Shown in pieces: positions 42,712 to 54,800 of a DNA stretch of 64,000 nt. This stretch comes from Spodoptera frugiperda (lineage: Eukaryota > Arthropoda > Insecta > Lepidoptera > Noctuidae), in assembly GCF_023101765.2 (NCBI RefSeq), contig NC_064233.1:7091501-7155500 (forward strand), read 5' to 3'. Below the pieces are notes generated by a model. The model made no database searches. It had not been told where the DNA came from and saw only the letters and a list, made by a program, of their open reading frames with translations. The translations under genes and the position numbers were made by a program. How positions within the stretch are numbered: the stretch's first letter is position 1; each line of letters opens with the position of its first letter.

Positions 42712-42870
42712 TTTAATGGGACAAGCCCGCCACAACCTCCCATACCGCTGCAACTAGATACAACCATGAAAACACCGGAATACTGAAGTGCGGCGCGTCC
42801 CAGGGACATGAATAATTGTCTTGGATCCCGCAACGAAACAAATCAGAAGATATTATTAGAGGAGAAGAAA
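42712..42870 (-). repeat. F5 repeat
   Basis: GGGACAAGCCCGCCACAACC...GTCCCAGGGACATGAATAA...AGAAGATATTATTAGAGGAG. Confidence 0.75.
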
Positions 42871-43546
42871 AAGATAACGATAGTTTCCAAGTTACCCTTG
42901 CGGATTCACTGCACCCGGCAGGCTTTAATGTACCGCTACGTTTGCGGCAGGTCCCAACCACGTTAGCGGCCCTGGGGGCTGCTTTCCTTCCTCGAATGGC
43001 GCACGGTGAACACTACGCTAACGCCTACTCCCGCATATACAGCAGACGTCTGACTCCCCAAGTCAGGAGTGAAATAGTCTGTATAAATTTTAGAGGTATT
43101 CCTCGAAGCGCAACTGTTTTGAAGCGCACCTCTCCAAGCGCACCTATTTTATTCCTCGAAGCGCACCCGTTAGTTGCGCTTCAAGGAACTATTAAAAATA
43201 TTAATTTTTATTTCCTCGAAGCGCACCTATGTTTTATTTTCGACTAGAGAGGGGATGCTAACTGAAACTATCGATAATAAGATATCGATAATCTGATACA
43301 CGTAGCGCTATCTATGACCAAATAAGGTTAAACCTTTAAAAATAGTTTCTTGTCGATGTATGACATCGCTAAATGAAATGTTCCGCTTGAAACCGCCAAT
43401 CAACGACTTTTATTAGTTATTTTATACAATATTCAAGAACTCTGTACTCGTCGACCATAGATTCTTATTTTTTTTAATAATGATCCTAATAAGTGGACAA
43501 AGACCTCAACCGAAAGTATTAGTATATTACGTACACTTTTTAATTT

Positions 43547-43810
43547 GTGACAATATGGAGCAGTGTATACATATGCGCGCACGCACACACATACACACAC
43601 AGACAGACAAGCCGTAGCCATTTTGTGCGGGAACTGGTGGATGATATTCATGAAGAATCCATGTCTACCTTGGACCCTCTTCCCGAGCTTTATAAAAGAA
43701 AATTGAACAATTTACTTGACCAGGGAATTAATTTGTCACGCGAAATACCAGGATTTAAAAATATTAAAACTCCTATCAAGCTGAAATCCATCGAGTCGTT
43801 CAGGCTATAA
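43547..43810 (+). CDS. Unrecognised ORF inside the foldback element
   Basis: 87 codons. The first part is read from a CA-repeat (HAHTYTHRQTS). The middle, RELVDDIHEESMSTLDPLPE then LYKRKLNNLLDQG, looks protein-like (charged, amphipathic). The end, TPIKLKSIESFRL, falls in the first unit of the tandem repeat. It could be a captured gene fragment or a transposase remnant; no family recognised. Confidence 0.3.
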   Translation: MTIWSSVYICAHAHTYTHRQTSRSHFVRELVDDIHEESMSTLDPLPELYKRKLNNLLDQGINLSREIPGFKNIKTPIKLKSIESFRL

Positions 43811-44240
43811 AGTGAACAATATTCGCATTTGATGCCAAAAATCTGCTACTTTGTATTTTTTTGTATTTGGATATATCTAGTGTCACTTTCACAGTAAATA
43901 CGAATCAAACGACTCCTATCAAGCTGAAATCCATCGAGTCGTTCAGGCTAGAGAGTGAGCAATATTCGAATTTGGCGCCAAAAATCCGCTACTTTGTATT
44001 TTTTTTATATTTTGATATATCTAGTGTCACTCTCACAGTAAATACGAATCAAACGACTCCTATCAAGCTGAAATCCATCGAGTCGTTCAGGCTAGAGAGT
44101 GAGCAATATTCGAATTTGGCGCCAAAAATCCACCATTTTGTTTTTTTTATTATTTTGATATATCCAGTGTCACTCTACAGTAAATACGAATCTAACGAGA
44201 CCTCTTAAGCCAAAATCCATCAAGCCGTTTAGGCTGCAGA
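43772..44240 (+). repeat. Tandem repeat, about 143-bp unit, 3+ copies
   Basis: CCTATCAAGCTGAAATCCAT starts at 43772, 43915 and 44059, with a decayed fourth start at 44201. Units 2-3 keep one frame open from 43861 to 44208, repeating KLKSIESFRLESEQYSNLAP then SSVTLTVNTNQTT. Internal to the foldback element. Confidence 0.85.
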
Positions 44241-44711
44241 GCGTGCCAAACAATTATACATACATACATACATACATACATACTCTCGAAAAACATAACC
44301 CTCCTTCTGGCGCTGTCGGGTAAAAAAATAACAATCTATGGTCGACGAGTACAGAGTTCTTGAATATTGTATAAAATAACTAATAAAAGTCGTTGATTGG
44401 CGGTTTCAAGCGGAACATTTCATTTTGCGATGTCATACATCGACAAGAAACTATTTTTAAAGGTTTAACCTTATTTGGTCATAGATAGCGCTACGTGTAT
44501 CAGATTATCGATATCTTATTATCGATAGTTTCAGTTAGCATCCCCTCTCTAGTCGAAAATAAAACATAGGTGCGCTTCGAGGAAATAAAAATTAATATTT
44601 TTAATAGTTCCTTGAAGCGCAACTAACGGGTGCGCTTCGAGGAATAAAATAGGTGCGCTTGGAGAGGTGCGCTTCAAAACAGTTGCGCTTCGAGGAATAC
44701 CTCAAATTTTA

Positions 44712-44880
44712 TTGTAACTTTCGTGAGACATACTAAATTAATTATTATGTCATCGGCTTACTCACGTAACTGTTTGACGAGGAACTCGACTAGTTTCAAG
44801 CCATCCTAGAGGTTCATATTCATGAGCAGCATTCCGCGACACACGACGTGGCGATTGTCGCGCTGCTACTTGCAGAGTAG
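44712..44880 (+). repeat. F12 repeat (host of the foldback insertion)
   Basis: AACTTTCGTGAGACATACTA...GAGGAACTCGACTAGTTTCA...ATGAGCAGCATTCCGCGACA...GCGATTGTCGCGCTGCTAC; also at 59545-59672. 44881-45195 shows nothing recognised. Confidence 0.65.
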
Positions 44881-45199
44881 CTGAACCTAGTCGAGTTCTC
44901 TGTATAAACCCGACCACATAATAGAACACGGTACGCCCAGTAATCATGCATCCACTGCACACGAGCCGATCACATTATATATTATTAAAGTACCTAATAT
45001 TTATCTTAATATTAAAATCATATGCAATTACATTTTAATCTGGATGTATTTTGGAATGCAGCTCAATGGCAGCCGATAATTAGGTAGCAGTACTTATTAA
45101 AAACAATGTGATACTTTAATTCCTTTGTGCAATAATAATATAATACCTTCAGAAGGCTATCCGCTATATAGCCTTCTGAAGTTATTAAGGGTATAAGTT

Positions 45200-45430
45200 A
45201 AAAAGTGTGGGAGAGCCATGCTTCGGCATGAATGGGCCGGCTCGACCGGAGTGATACCACGGCCTCACAGAAAACCGACGTGAAACAACGCTTGCGTTGT
45301 GTTTCGTTGTTACCGTGGCTTTGGCTCGAAGCACAAGTACGAACGGGCTGGTATTTAGTCAGTAAGAGTCTCACACTCTCTTGCCTCACCCGGGAAGAAG
45401 TCATTGGTTAATTTCTCCTCCTCAAAAAAA
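45200..45430. repeat. F1 fragment (-) fused to F2 fragment (+)
   Basis: F1 45207-45312 (GTGGGAGAGCCATGCTTCGG...GCGTTGTGTTTCGTTG) joins F2 at TTACCGTGGCTTTGGCTCGA and ends TTTCTCCTCCTCAAAAAAAA. Confidence 0.65.
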
Positions 45431-45469
45431 AAGCAATGTTTCCTTGCGATAATTTTTCTTAACGTTTTT

Positions 45470-45800
45470 TCTATGGTATAAGCCGTTAAACGAGTAGACG
45501 GTATACGGTCTCCTGATGGTAAGTAATCGCCGCCGCCCATGGACATCCGAAATACTAGAGGCATTTGGGTGTTAGGAATTTAATAGTTATTGGGGAATCG
45601 GGAATTGTTCGGATTGGGAAGGGCTTCCGGTAACCTCACTCATATCGCAAGCGTTGTTCCACGTCAGTTTTATGTGAGAGCGTGGTATCACATTATCAAT
45701 TCGTATTGAGCAAGCGTAGTAATTCATGCTCAGACCTTCTCCGTGTGAGAAGAGGCTTTGGTCAGCAGTGGCCACTTATAGGCTGTTGATGTGTATCACA
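45470..45800 (+). repeat. F1 repeat plus F11 fragment
   Basis: F1 45475-45690 (TCTATGGTATAAGCCGTTAA...GTTCCACGTCAGTTTTATG), then F11 45700-45795 (TTGAGCAAGCGTAGTAATTC...GGCCACTTATAGGCTGTTGA). Confidence 0.65.
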
Positions 45801-45819
45801 TTGACTTTGAAACATGTCC

Positions 45820-46150
45820 GGGCGTTGGGTATCGCGCGACGATCTCCGGCCACCGTAAGTGCGGGTCTGCGGACGGCGAGCAAGGGTAGCTCGCTGCCCA
45901 ACCAGATCCAGAGCCGTGCGTGCGACGCGTCACGTTCCGCGCGCGCCTCAAAGAGCCATCATATCGCCACAGATGGGGCCCAGTAGGGCTGATGCCGACC
46001 TGGAGCTGCGGACTGCTTAGCAGGTTACCGGGGCTCCGGCTCGAAAAGCAGGAGTAGGAACGGGGTGGTTTTTAGTCAGTAAGAGTCTGACACTCCCTCT
46101 CGCCTCGCCCTGGCGAGAAAAGTCATTGAATGATTTTCCCCCCTAAAAAA
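45820..46150 (+). repeat. F2 repeat reaching into R1-LINE coding region
   Basis: CGATCTCCGGCCACCGTAAG...AAGGGTAGCTCGCTGCCCAA...GGGGCCCAGTAGGGCTGATG...TTTCCCCCCTAAAAAAAC. The matching R1 region is 30194-30560 in reverse. 46151-46555 is AT-rich only. Confidence 0.75.
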
Positions 46151-46557
46151 ACACCTATATACTACCTGATTATGTAGTATGTATACATACAACGCTATCT
46201 TATTTAAATTATATGTTATCTGTGTACATACTACATTGTTTTGCAGTCTCCGTCGCGATTTAGAGAGCGCGATACGTTTCTATTATTCTTTGAAAAAATA
46301 TACATATTATTTTTTTTATATACATATAATTTTATCTAAGTAAAATAATATGCCTGCTTAATATATAAGATATTTTTATAATATAATTGAATAGTTAATT
46401 CGTTTTCTAAAAGTGTTCATGGATTAGTCTTGTTTTCTAATATAAGGATTATTTTTTATAATGAAACTAAACAGTGGTATGTATTCGAATTTGTTTTTTT
46501 ATTCTCTATATTCACCAGATATTATTATGTAGTTTGTTTATATAATACTAGCGTCCC

Positions 46558-46741
46558 GCCCCAGCTTCGCATGTGTGCAATGGTGATATATTATGCATGT
46601 ATTATACATATAAACCTTCCTCTTAAATCACTCTATCTATTAAAAAAACTGCATCAAAATCCGTTGCGTAGTTTTAAAGATTTAAGCATATAAAGGGACA
46701 TAGGCCAGAGAAAGCGACTTTGTTTTAATACTATGTAGTGA
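46558..46741 (-). mobile_element. Helitron-like family H2
   Basis: The minus strand starts TCACTACATAGTATTAAAAC and ends GCGAAGCTGGGGCGGGACG then CTAG, between A and T. Confidence 0.7.
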
Positions 46742-46784
46742 TGTGCAAAAACCTGGTCGACGTATCTCGTGACCAGATGGCTTT

Positions 46785-47065
46785 TTTTTTTGAGGGGGCA
46801 AAATCATGCAATGACTTCTCCCACCTTGGGCGAGGCGAGAGGGAGTGTCAGACTCTTACTGACTAAAAACCACCCCGTTCCTTTTCCTGCTTTTCGAGCC
46901 GGAGCCCCGGTAAACCCGCTAGGTAGTCCGCAGCTCCGGATCGGGCATCAGCCCTGCTGGGCCCCATCTGTGGTGGTCTGGCTCTGGTCGGGCGGCGAGC
47001 TACCCTTGCTCGCCGTCCGCAGACCCGCACTTACGGTGGCCGGAGATCGTCACGCGAACTTGGCA
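46785..47065 (-). repeat. F2 repeat reaching into R1-LINE coding region
   Basis: TTTTTTTTTTGAGGGGGCAA...GGTAGTCCGCAGCTCCGGAT...GCCGTCCGCAGACCCGCACT...GGCCGGAGATCGTCACGCGA. 47066-47585 shows nothing recognised. Confidence 0.75.
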
Positions 47066-47589
47066 ATGCTGCCAGTCTTCTGGGCACTTTTCCCTATTGA
47101 CGTCGATGCGGACAATTACTTTTTATTTTTTAGTTTTTATGTTTTATAGTTCAGTTGTAAATATTGTGTTGTAAAATTGATTTATTATTTACAACCTTAT
47201 GAGATATTTTTTACTAACAATAAAAACTAAAAACTACAGAAAACGAGGACTTATTTTTTTTTTATTTGTATTAATTAAATAAGAGAATATCAAGCTAAGG
47301 GCCGTAGAGAAGAATTTCCGGATCGACCAATGTCGTTCAGATGTATTGTGCAAACAAAATGAAAAATCTTAACTTTTTAATAAGTAATTTTTATCGCTTT
47401 TTGTGGACTATCCGTCCGGACTAAATTGAAAAACAGCATATTGACTTTCTCTATTATGTTAAGGTATAAAAAAACAAAACCATCCGAAAGAAGAAATTCC
47501 GAAAGAAAGCGATAATATATTTTCAAACAACTTTCTCCAACATAGACAGTGATTTTGCTGAAAAACTAGATGTATATGATGTGCAGATG

Positions 47590-47725
47590 ATCTGCACAGT
47601 TACCGCTGGGCAACTGGCTGCCATATAACGGGTCCGATTTCCAAATATAGCAACTCTTTGTATGATCCACAAATTGTTGTTCCGGGTCTAGGTATCATGT
47701 GTATGTGAAATTGTATGATTTACAC
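47590..47725 (+). repeat. SINE-A
   Basis: CGCTGGGCAACTGGCTGCCA...GATCCACAAATTGTTGTTCC...GGTATCATGTGTATGTGAAA. Confidence 0.65.
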
Positions 47726-47904
47726 AAGGTCAATAACTCCTAAACCGATGCAAGTCAGTGCTGACCCAAAAAAACTATTTAGTTACCTAAACTGATTTGA
47801 AGTTAGTATATGTAGTATGGTATGAAGTCTTGGGTTCTTAAATACATTATCTTTTTTACGGTCATTCTCCAGTTCGATGTCTGTTGCCTATTTTTCAATG
47901 ATTA

Positions 47905-48285
47905 TATGATTCCGACTCAAAGCAGGAGTAGGATATGGATAGGTTTTAATGAGTCTGACACTCTCTCTCACCTCACCCAATGCGGGAGAAGTCATTGGAT
48001 GATTTCCCCCTCAAAGAAGAAGATCCCTTTAATCTTCCAATTGGATCCTACATCTCCCATCGTCTCACTTTAGTCAATTCTAACCAAGTGGAAATATTAG
48101 ATTTTTCTTCTCCTCTAATAATATAATCAATTTTTTTTCGTTACGGGATCCAAGACAGTTATTCATGTCCCTGGGACGCGCCGGACTTCAATGTTCCGGT
48201 GTTTTCATGGTTGTATCTACTGTAGATCCTGGTGCACAGGAGTTGCAGCGGTTTTGGGAGATTGTGGCGGACTTGTCCCAATAAA
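47905..48285 (+). repeat. F2 fragment and F5 repeat
   Basis: F2 47915-48030 (GACTCAAAGCAGGAGTAGGA...TTTCCCCCTCAAAGAAGAAG). F5 48103-48285 (TTCTTCTCCTCTAATAATAT...TTGTGGCGGACTTGTCCCA). 48286-48600 shows nothing recognised. Confidence 0.65.
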
Positions 48286-48614
48286 TGGAGTTTATTGCTC
48301 GTTCTTCTCCATTCGAAGCTACCTACACTTTGGAATGAGCACCTAGCTTCACTGACACACAGACTGGCGGACAATTCAATTTGACGTTTCAAAAGTGCCT
48401 AATTTCGGATTAATTGAAATAAATGCTTTGACTTATTTAAACAATGTTACCAATTAATATGTAAGTAGATCAAGTACTTTTGCGCTGCCCAAAAGGGCCT
48501 ATAGTTGGAACATATTATTATAAAACTGTAGACCAAATTGTACACTATGTATACATTAAAGTGATTTGATTTGACTTTGAAAAAATTTCTAACCAAATTA
48601 TTCTTTTGTTACAG

Positions 48615-48809
48615 ATACATAAAATGGTGAGAGAGAGAAAGACACAGCTCTTCTTCAAGCAGAATTTGTGACAGTTAAAAACGGAGTTTAAATAAAACAG
48701 TTAAATTGTCCACCGTTTTAGTTAAAACAGTGGTTCAGTGATATTAGTTGTAGTTAGTTACAAATAATTCAAGATGGATAACTCGGATCCCGAAGCGAAA
48801 TTGAATGAG
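48615..48809 (+). CDS. CNT: CNT first coding exon (5'UTR plus 12 codons)
   Basis: Acceptor TTCTTTTGTTACAG at 48601-48614, donor GAATGAG|GTAAGA. The start ATG at 48774 gives MDNSDPEAKLNE. The 5'UTR part carries an upstream ATG at 48624 with its own stop at 48671. The untranslated first exon was not located with confidence. Confidence 0.75.
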
Positions 48810-51800
48810 GTAAGATTGTTGTTTTAATTCCTAATTTGCTACTTCTTTTATGGTATAAGCCGATAAACGAGCAGACGGAACATCTGATGGTAAGCAATCG
48901 CCGCCGCCCATGGACACTCGAAACACCAGTGGTGTTCTAAGGGGTTAGGAGTTCTTAGGGAATCAGGGATTGGGAAATTGGGAACGCTTGCGTTGTATGA
49001 GGAAGGTTACCGTTGTATCACGATAGTTTTCTGTGAGGCCGTGGCATCACTCCGGTGGAGCCGGTCCATTCGTGCCGAAGCATGGCGAGCCCACAACAGG
49101 GATCTTAAACCTTCGGACCACCACAACATCACTTTCTGGCCATCACGACATCCTTCAGATTGATCCAGTATAATGAGGATCAGGAATCTTAGTCATATAA
49201 TATAATATATCTTAAAAACATTAACATATTTTAATAATTAATACCTAATTGATAACTTAGATTACCTAGATTATATCAAATGCGAGATAATTGTAAATTA
49301 CCATATACCGGAATCGAACTGATTCCATCATTTAGGTACCTAGATAACAATGTTTTTGTTTTCGGGGCATAACAGTCAATGTGTCCCTTTGACAAATATC
49401 AGCCGAGAGACGTCCACTGCTGAACAAAGGCCTCCCCCTTAGTCCTCCACGTAGAACGACAAGCCGCCACCTGCATCCACTGGCTCCCCGCCACTCTGAC
49501 GATGTCGTCAGTCCACCTAGCGGGTGGTAGATTCTTATGATGGATTACCGATAAAAAATAGATCATAGATCTACTAATTTGAATTACAAGACTTTATCAA
49601 GACTAAAGTCAAAAAAATCCCCTACACCCGGAAACATAGAAAGCACATGTTTTATGGTATAAGCCGGTAAACGAGCAGACGGATCACCTGATGGTAAGCA
49701 ATTGCTGCCGCCCATGAACGCCCGAAACACCAGAGGCGTTGAAGGCCTTTTGAGGACTAGGAATTTAAGGGTTGTTGGGGAATCAGGGAATGGGAAGATC
49801 ATACGACGAAACACAACGCGAGCGTTGTATCACGTTACGATTTTCTGTGATGCCGTGATATCACTCCGGTCAAGCCGGTCTATTCGTGCCGAAGCATGGC
49901 TCTCCCACACTTAGCGCTCTAAGCATTACACTTCATAGACGCCCTTAATTTTTATGACACTCTTTGGACGGTTGCCCATAAAGTATATCCTGTATATCCT
50001 GCTGCCCTAGGCAGTTGCCAATTTTCCTAAGGATAATACCGCCCTGCTAATACGATGAAGAAGAGCAGTGTAGTCAGAAAAGCATTCTGCTCTACACTCG
50101 CCTCCGGAGCTGTGGACTACCTAGCGGGTTTACCGGGGCTCCGGTTCGAAAAGCAGGAGTAGGAACGGGGTGGTTTTTAGTCAGTAAGAGTCTGACACTC
50201 CCTCTCGCCTCGCCCAATGCGAGAGAACCAACTGAATGATTACCCCACCTCAAAAAAAAACTACACTCGCCACAGGTTTTCCGAAAGAACCAATTAATAT
50301 TAAACAAGGAAAAACAATAACGAATGCAATCACAATCGTTATGTTTGATTGGTTTTATAATGAAGTACAGACGGACGTGATTAAATCAGTTCATGTATTG
50401 CCTGTAGTGTAGCAGTCTTTTCAATTTGTTGCGTCTGAAAGCAAGCTCTAAAGCATCTCATGTGCATCTTGACTACAAATTTATGTACGCAGATGACTTA
50501 TGTTTGTGCCCAGAGTCCACGGTAAGTCTCTAATAGCTGACAACACAAGTGTGGGAGAGCCATGCTTCGGCACGAATGGGCCGGCTCGACCGGAGTGATA
50601 CCACGGCCTCACCGAAAACCAACGTAAAACAACACTTGTGTGTCGTTTTGTGAGTGAGGTTACCGAAGGCCCAATTACCTCCTTCCCAATCTTCCCAAGC
50701 CCCGATTCCCCAACAACCCTTAAATTCCTAACTCCAAAAGGCCGACAACGCACTTGTAACGCCTCTGGTGTTTCAAGTGTCCATGGGCGGCGACGATTGC
50801 TCACCATCAGGTGATACGTACGTCAAAAAAAACAGTTTGTTGCAAATCTTCACGAGTAGTGGACGGCAAGGACAGAAGCAATGTCTTTGGACGTTCAGGG
50901 TCGTGTGGTGCTTTAAAGGATGCCTTTGTCCATCCCTCGAAGGGCCGTCCAAAAGCGCACGCCACTGGTATTTCGAGTACAATGGGCGGTGGCGATTGCT
51001 TACCATCAGATCCGTCTGCTTGTATAACATAAAAAAATCATCTTCGCAATATCTGTTGACTAGGTCGATGAAGCATAATATATGTATATATCAGTAGGAA
51101 CACAATAAATTATGTTTATATAACAATCGATGATGGTACGTACGCACTCGTTTGTTGTTTATAAACAAAAGTTACTTTAGTAAACAACTTTTGTTATAGC
51201 GAAACAATGAGACAAGATCAATTATTATTATTATTAAATACTAGCTTAGCTTCTGCCGGCTGCTTCATCCGCGTTCCCGTTGAATGAAAAGTAGCCTATG
51301 TGTTATTTCAGACCATAATCTACCCCTGTTCCAAATTTTATCTCAATCCCTTCAGCCGTTTTGACGTTATTGAGTAACAAACATACAGACAAATATGCAC
51401 TTGTAACGCCTCTGGTGTTTCGGGTGCCTGTGGACGGCGATTGCTTACCATCAGGTGCACCGCCAGCTTGTTTACTGGTTTATAGCATAAAATAAAAGAT
51501 TTTTTGTGAGGCAAAGGCTAACCACACCGGGACCCTATAAAAAAGAAAAAAATCCGACTTTATTTAAAGTAGGTACTTAATTTATATATTACTCCTGATT
51601 CAGCCGTTTTGACGTGATTAAGTAACAAACATTCACATAAAGACATAACTTTCATATTTATAATTTATTAAATAGTTACAGTAACGTAAACATATTTATG
51701 TTTTAGCGGCCGGAGACGAATGAGGTGTCGATAGATGATGGCAAGAAGAACGGAGTCAATGGTGGAGTAAGTATTCTTCTGTCTATATATACGTGACGTC

Positions 51801-54800
51801 TTTCATCCCCGAAGGGGTAGACAGAGGTGCACATTACGGCACGTAATGCCGCTATACAATGTACATCAACTTTTCACCATTTGTGTTATAAGTCCCATGT
51901 AATAAGGGGTGAGCCTATTGCCATATACTGGGCACATTTCCAGACTCCGTGAGAAATTGTCGAAAATCCAAAAAACCCCAGTAATACTTTGCCCGAACAA
52001 GGGATCATAATAACAAAACAACAAAATTTCATTAGAACGTGCGTGTGAAATTCCACAATACCTATTAGTCTTCCGATAACGCGAGCGCGGGCACCTCGGT
52101 GTTAACAGCTGATCCAAATATCATCTACCTACATTGATGAAATTTTGTTGTTTTGTTATTATGATTCCTCGTTCAATAAAAATAAAACTAATGAGTATAC
52201 AAAAAAGGTTTCTTTGAGAAAGTTGTTTGTAATCATGAGTACAATCACGTGTTTAAATATCGTTCACTAATTACCAGTCACCCTATATATGTATAGCTTC
52301 ATATGAACCAATCTAAATCAAAAGGGAAAAATGAGCTGACGACTTAAGAATGGTAAATATACACGGTGTAACAAAAAGGGGGTATACATATCAAGTGCAC
52401 GGTTTCTAGGTCACGGTTTTTAAAACTCCGAACCGAACATCAAAATAAGGTAGATACAGGTACTAGGTGATCAGATTTACAGAAGAAATGTTTCGTAATT
52501 AGCAAGTGACCCCTGTAGTGTTGTGATACGTTTGTATGATGATTTTTTTTTTAAACGTATTTTAAGCTGAAACTTTGTGTAGAAATTCTATTCAACCTGT
52601 ATTCATCAGGGCTTCTTGATGTATATGGGTATTTTGTTACACGTTGTATATGTATAGCTTCATAGGAAGCAATTTTGCTCAAAAGGGAAAATGAGCAGAC
52701 GACATAAAACATAGTAAAAATTACCTGTTTCTCTTTTTTTTAGCCCGTAGCTCATGAGTACCTGGACTATGAGCCATCAGGCTGGTTGGAGACCACCCTG
52801 TTGAGGGTAGGAAGCTCCACAGATGACTTCATCAAACAGAACCGATCAGTCATGAAGACGGTCACGCTGTTCGCATTAAATGGACTCGTCATCGGGTTCT
52901 TCTTCGGAAGTCTTTATCATTATTTAACTTATGGTGAGTGGATGGTAATACATTTTTATATGTGACTAGCAAACCCGGCGAACTCAGTTTCGCCACCACT
53001 GATTATCCGGTTTCCTGATTTTGTCTTGAAATATTTCCTGGATTTTCTTTGCTATAAACCTCGCGGAGCCCGAGCCCTTTCCAACGAAAGCAAAATCGTG
53101 GAAATCGGTTCGTTCGTTCTGGAGTCAGGAAGGAAAACCCGACTTATTTTTATATTATAGATTAGCTGAAGAATACGTTACGTTTTTTACTGGATACATA
53201 TCGGTGAGTGTGCGGGGGAAACACAACTTGTTTACCCCTAGTCCTTTCCATCATCGAATCACAACACAATCGGCGAAGCGCTACCACCGCTTCGTGGTAG
53301 AAATTCCACCCACTCGCACGAAACTTCCTTATACGAACTGCTAAGGGAGTAGAACTCCTTGCCGGAGTCTGTGTTCCCTGATGGGTATAACCTGCGTGTC
53401 TTCAAAGCCCTAGTGAATAGGTTGCTTATGGGCAGACGTCCTCCAATCGCTTACCATCAGGCGAGATAGCAGCCAAACGTCAATCCATCAAATGTTAACC
53501 AATCGACGACTGAAATGATTTTTGGAGCCCATAAAACAGTTGTTGTTTAAATTAAGGCGCGGGCCTACAACGGCGCATTTTAGCGGCGTATATTAATTTG
53601 TTTGAAAACGTGGGTCAACGTTTCCACTGGAGTACAAGAATATGACCCACGACTATGTATTTTATCACCGCCTATTACAGCCTATTTGATCGCCTTAAAA
53701 CTGACGCTAAACTTTTTTTTCACAGTCAACGAGCCCCTGGAGCTGTGCCATGGCTTCGGCAGCCTCATAGCGTTCCTGGGCATCATATACTTCTTCATCA
53801 TATACTTCGTGGTGGTGAAGAGGTTGATAGGCGCCTGGTTCGAGAGGACGGTGTGGGACAGAGTTGCAAAGGTCTTTAGTAAACTATGGACTATGATGTG
53901 AGTACAATTCATTTACTATTAGGTACTACTTTCTGTCATTGGCTTTGTCCGCGTTCCTGGGATAAAAAAACCCCTATTCTAGATTGTAATTATTCTATCT
54001 AGTTCTGTGCTTGATCGCTGTCAAATGAGTTGAATGCACCACAGTGCTGGACAACTAGATGTCGCACAACGTGCAAATGATGCTTAAATAAATCGAAAGT
54101 GATCCACATTTTTTTTGTTTCGAGGTTAAGTGTCATGTTTGTAAACGCATTCACGACACAGGAGAAATTCCTAGTGTGGGGTAAAGTTTGTGGAAACCCT
54201 GGAAAAAAGGAAACCAGTAATTCATTAATCGGCTTGCGATGTGAGACACCTTGGGTAGGGGGGTAGGCACAGATGGGGCCCAGTAGGGCTGATGTCTAAT
54301 ACTTACAGTAGGGCCGATGGCTCCGGCTCGAAAAGCAGGAGTAGAAAAGGGGTGGTTTTTAGTCAGTAAGATTCTAACACTGCCTCTCGTATCGTTCAAG
54401 CTGGGAGAAATCATTGGATGATTTTCCCGCTTCAAAAAAAGGGGGAGTAGTAGGAATGGTGCGGTAACAAGTGACAAATACCCATGACACTCCTCTTTCA
54501 ATCACACTACTGCCAAACTATTTTTAAACTACAGGCACGTCTTATGTTTATTTAATCTTTCAGCAATTAAAATCTTCAATTAAAGATCCCGTGCGCAAAA
54601 CATCTAACGTTAATAAACTTCTCAGAATTGATAGGTCGGTCAACGAGTTTAAATTGTTCATTAAAACGTTGTATCAACTGCTTTAGTATAATAATTGGAA
54701 TTAAACCAATCAAATGTATGGATGTAGCTCATGACACTCAACGGTCATTGGCTTGACCGTGAAATTCATGGTATATTTCGTGATTGGTTTACTGATGAAA

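Larger units (their letters stand above)
43085..44711. mobile_element. Foldback-type DNA element with 382-bp inverted repeats and 8-bp target duplication
   Basis: Left arm 43093-43474 and right arm 44322-44703 are inverted copies differing at only about two positions by eye. The tips read GAGGTATTCCTCGAAGCGCA / TGCGCTTCGAGGAATACCTC, and the arm has repeated CGAAGCGCACC words. AAATTTTA (43085-43092) is repeated exactly at 44704-44711. The 847-bp centre has a (CA)n run, an 87-codon ORF (43547-43810) and an array of about 143-bp repeats (43772-44240). No recognisable transposase. An 8-bp duplication with long arms fits MULE/hAT-like foldback elements, but the tips fit no family I know. The insertion is recent, judging by arm identity and the clean duplication. 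Confidence 0.85.

Noticed and set aside
43861..44208. A host gene in the foldback element
   Set aside because: The frame is made of tandem repeat units with phenylalanine-rich low-complexity stretches. It is kept only as a finding about the element.
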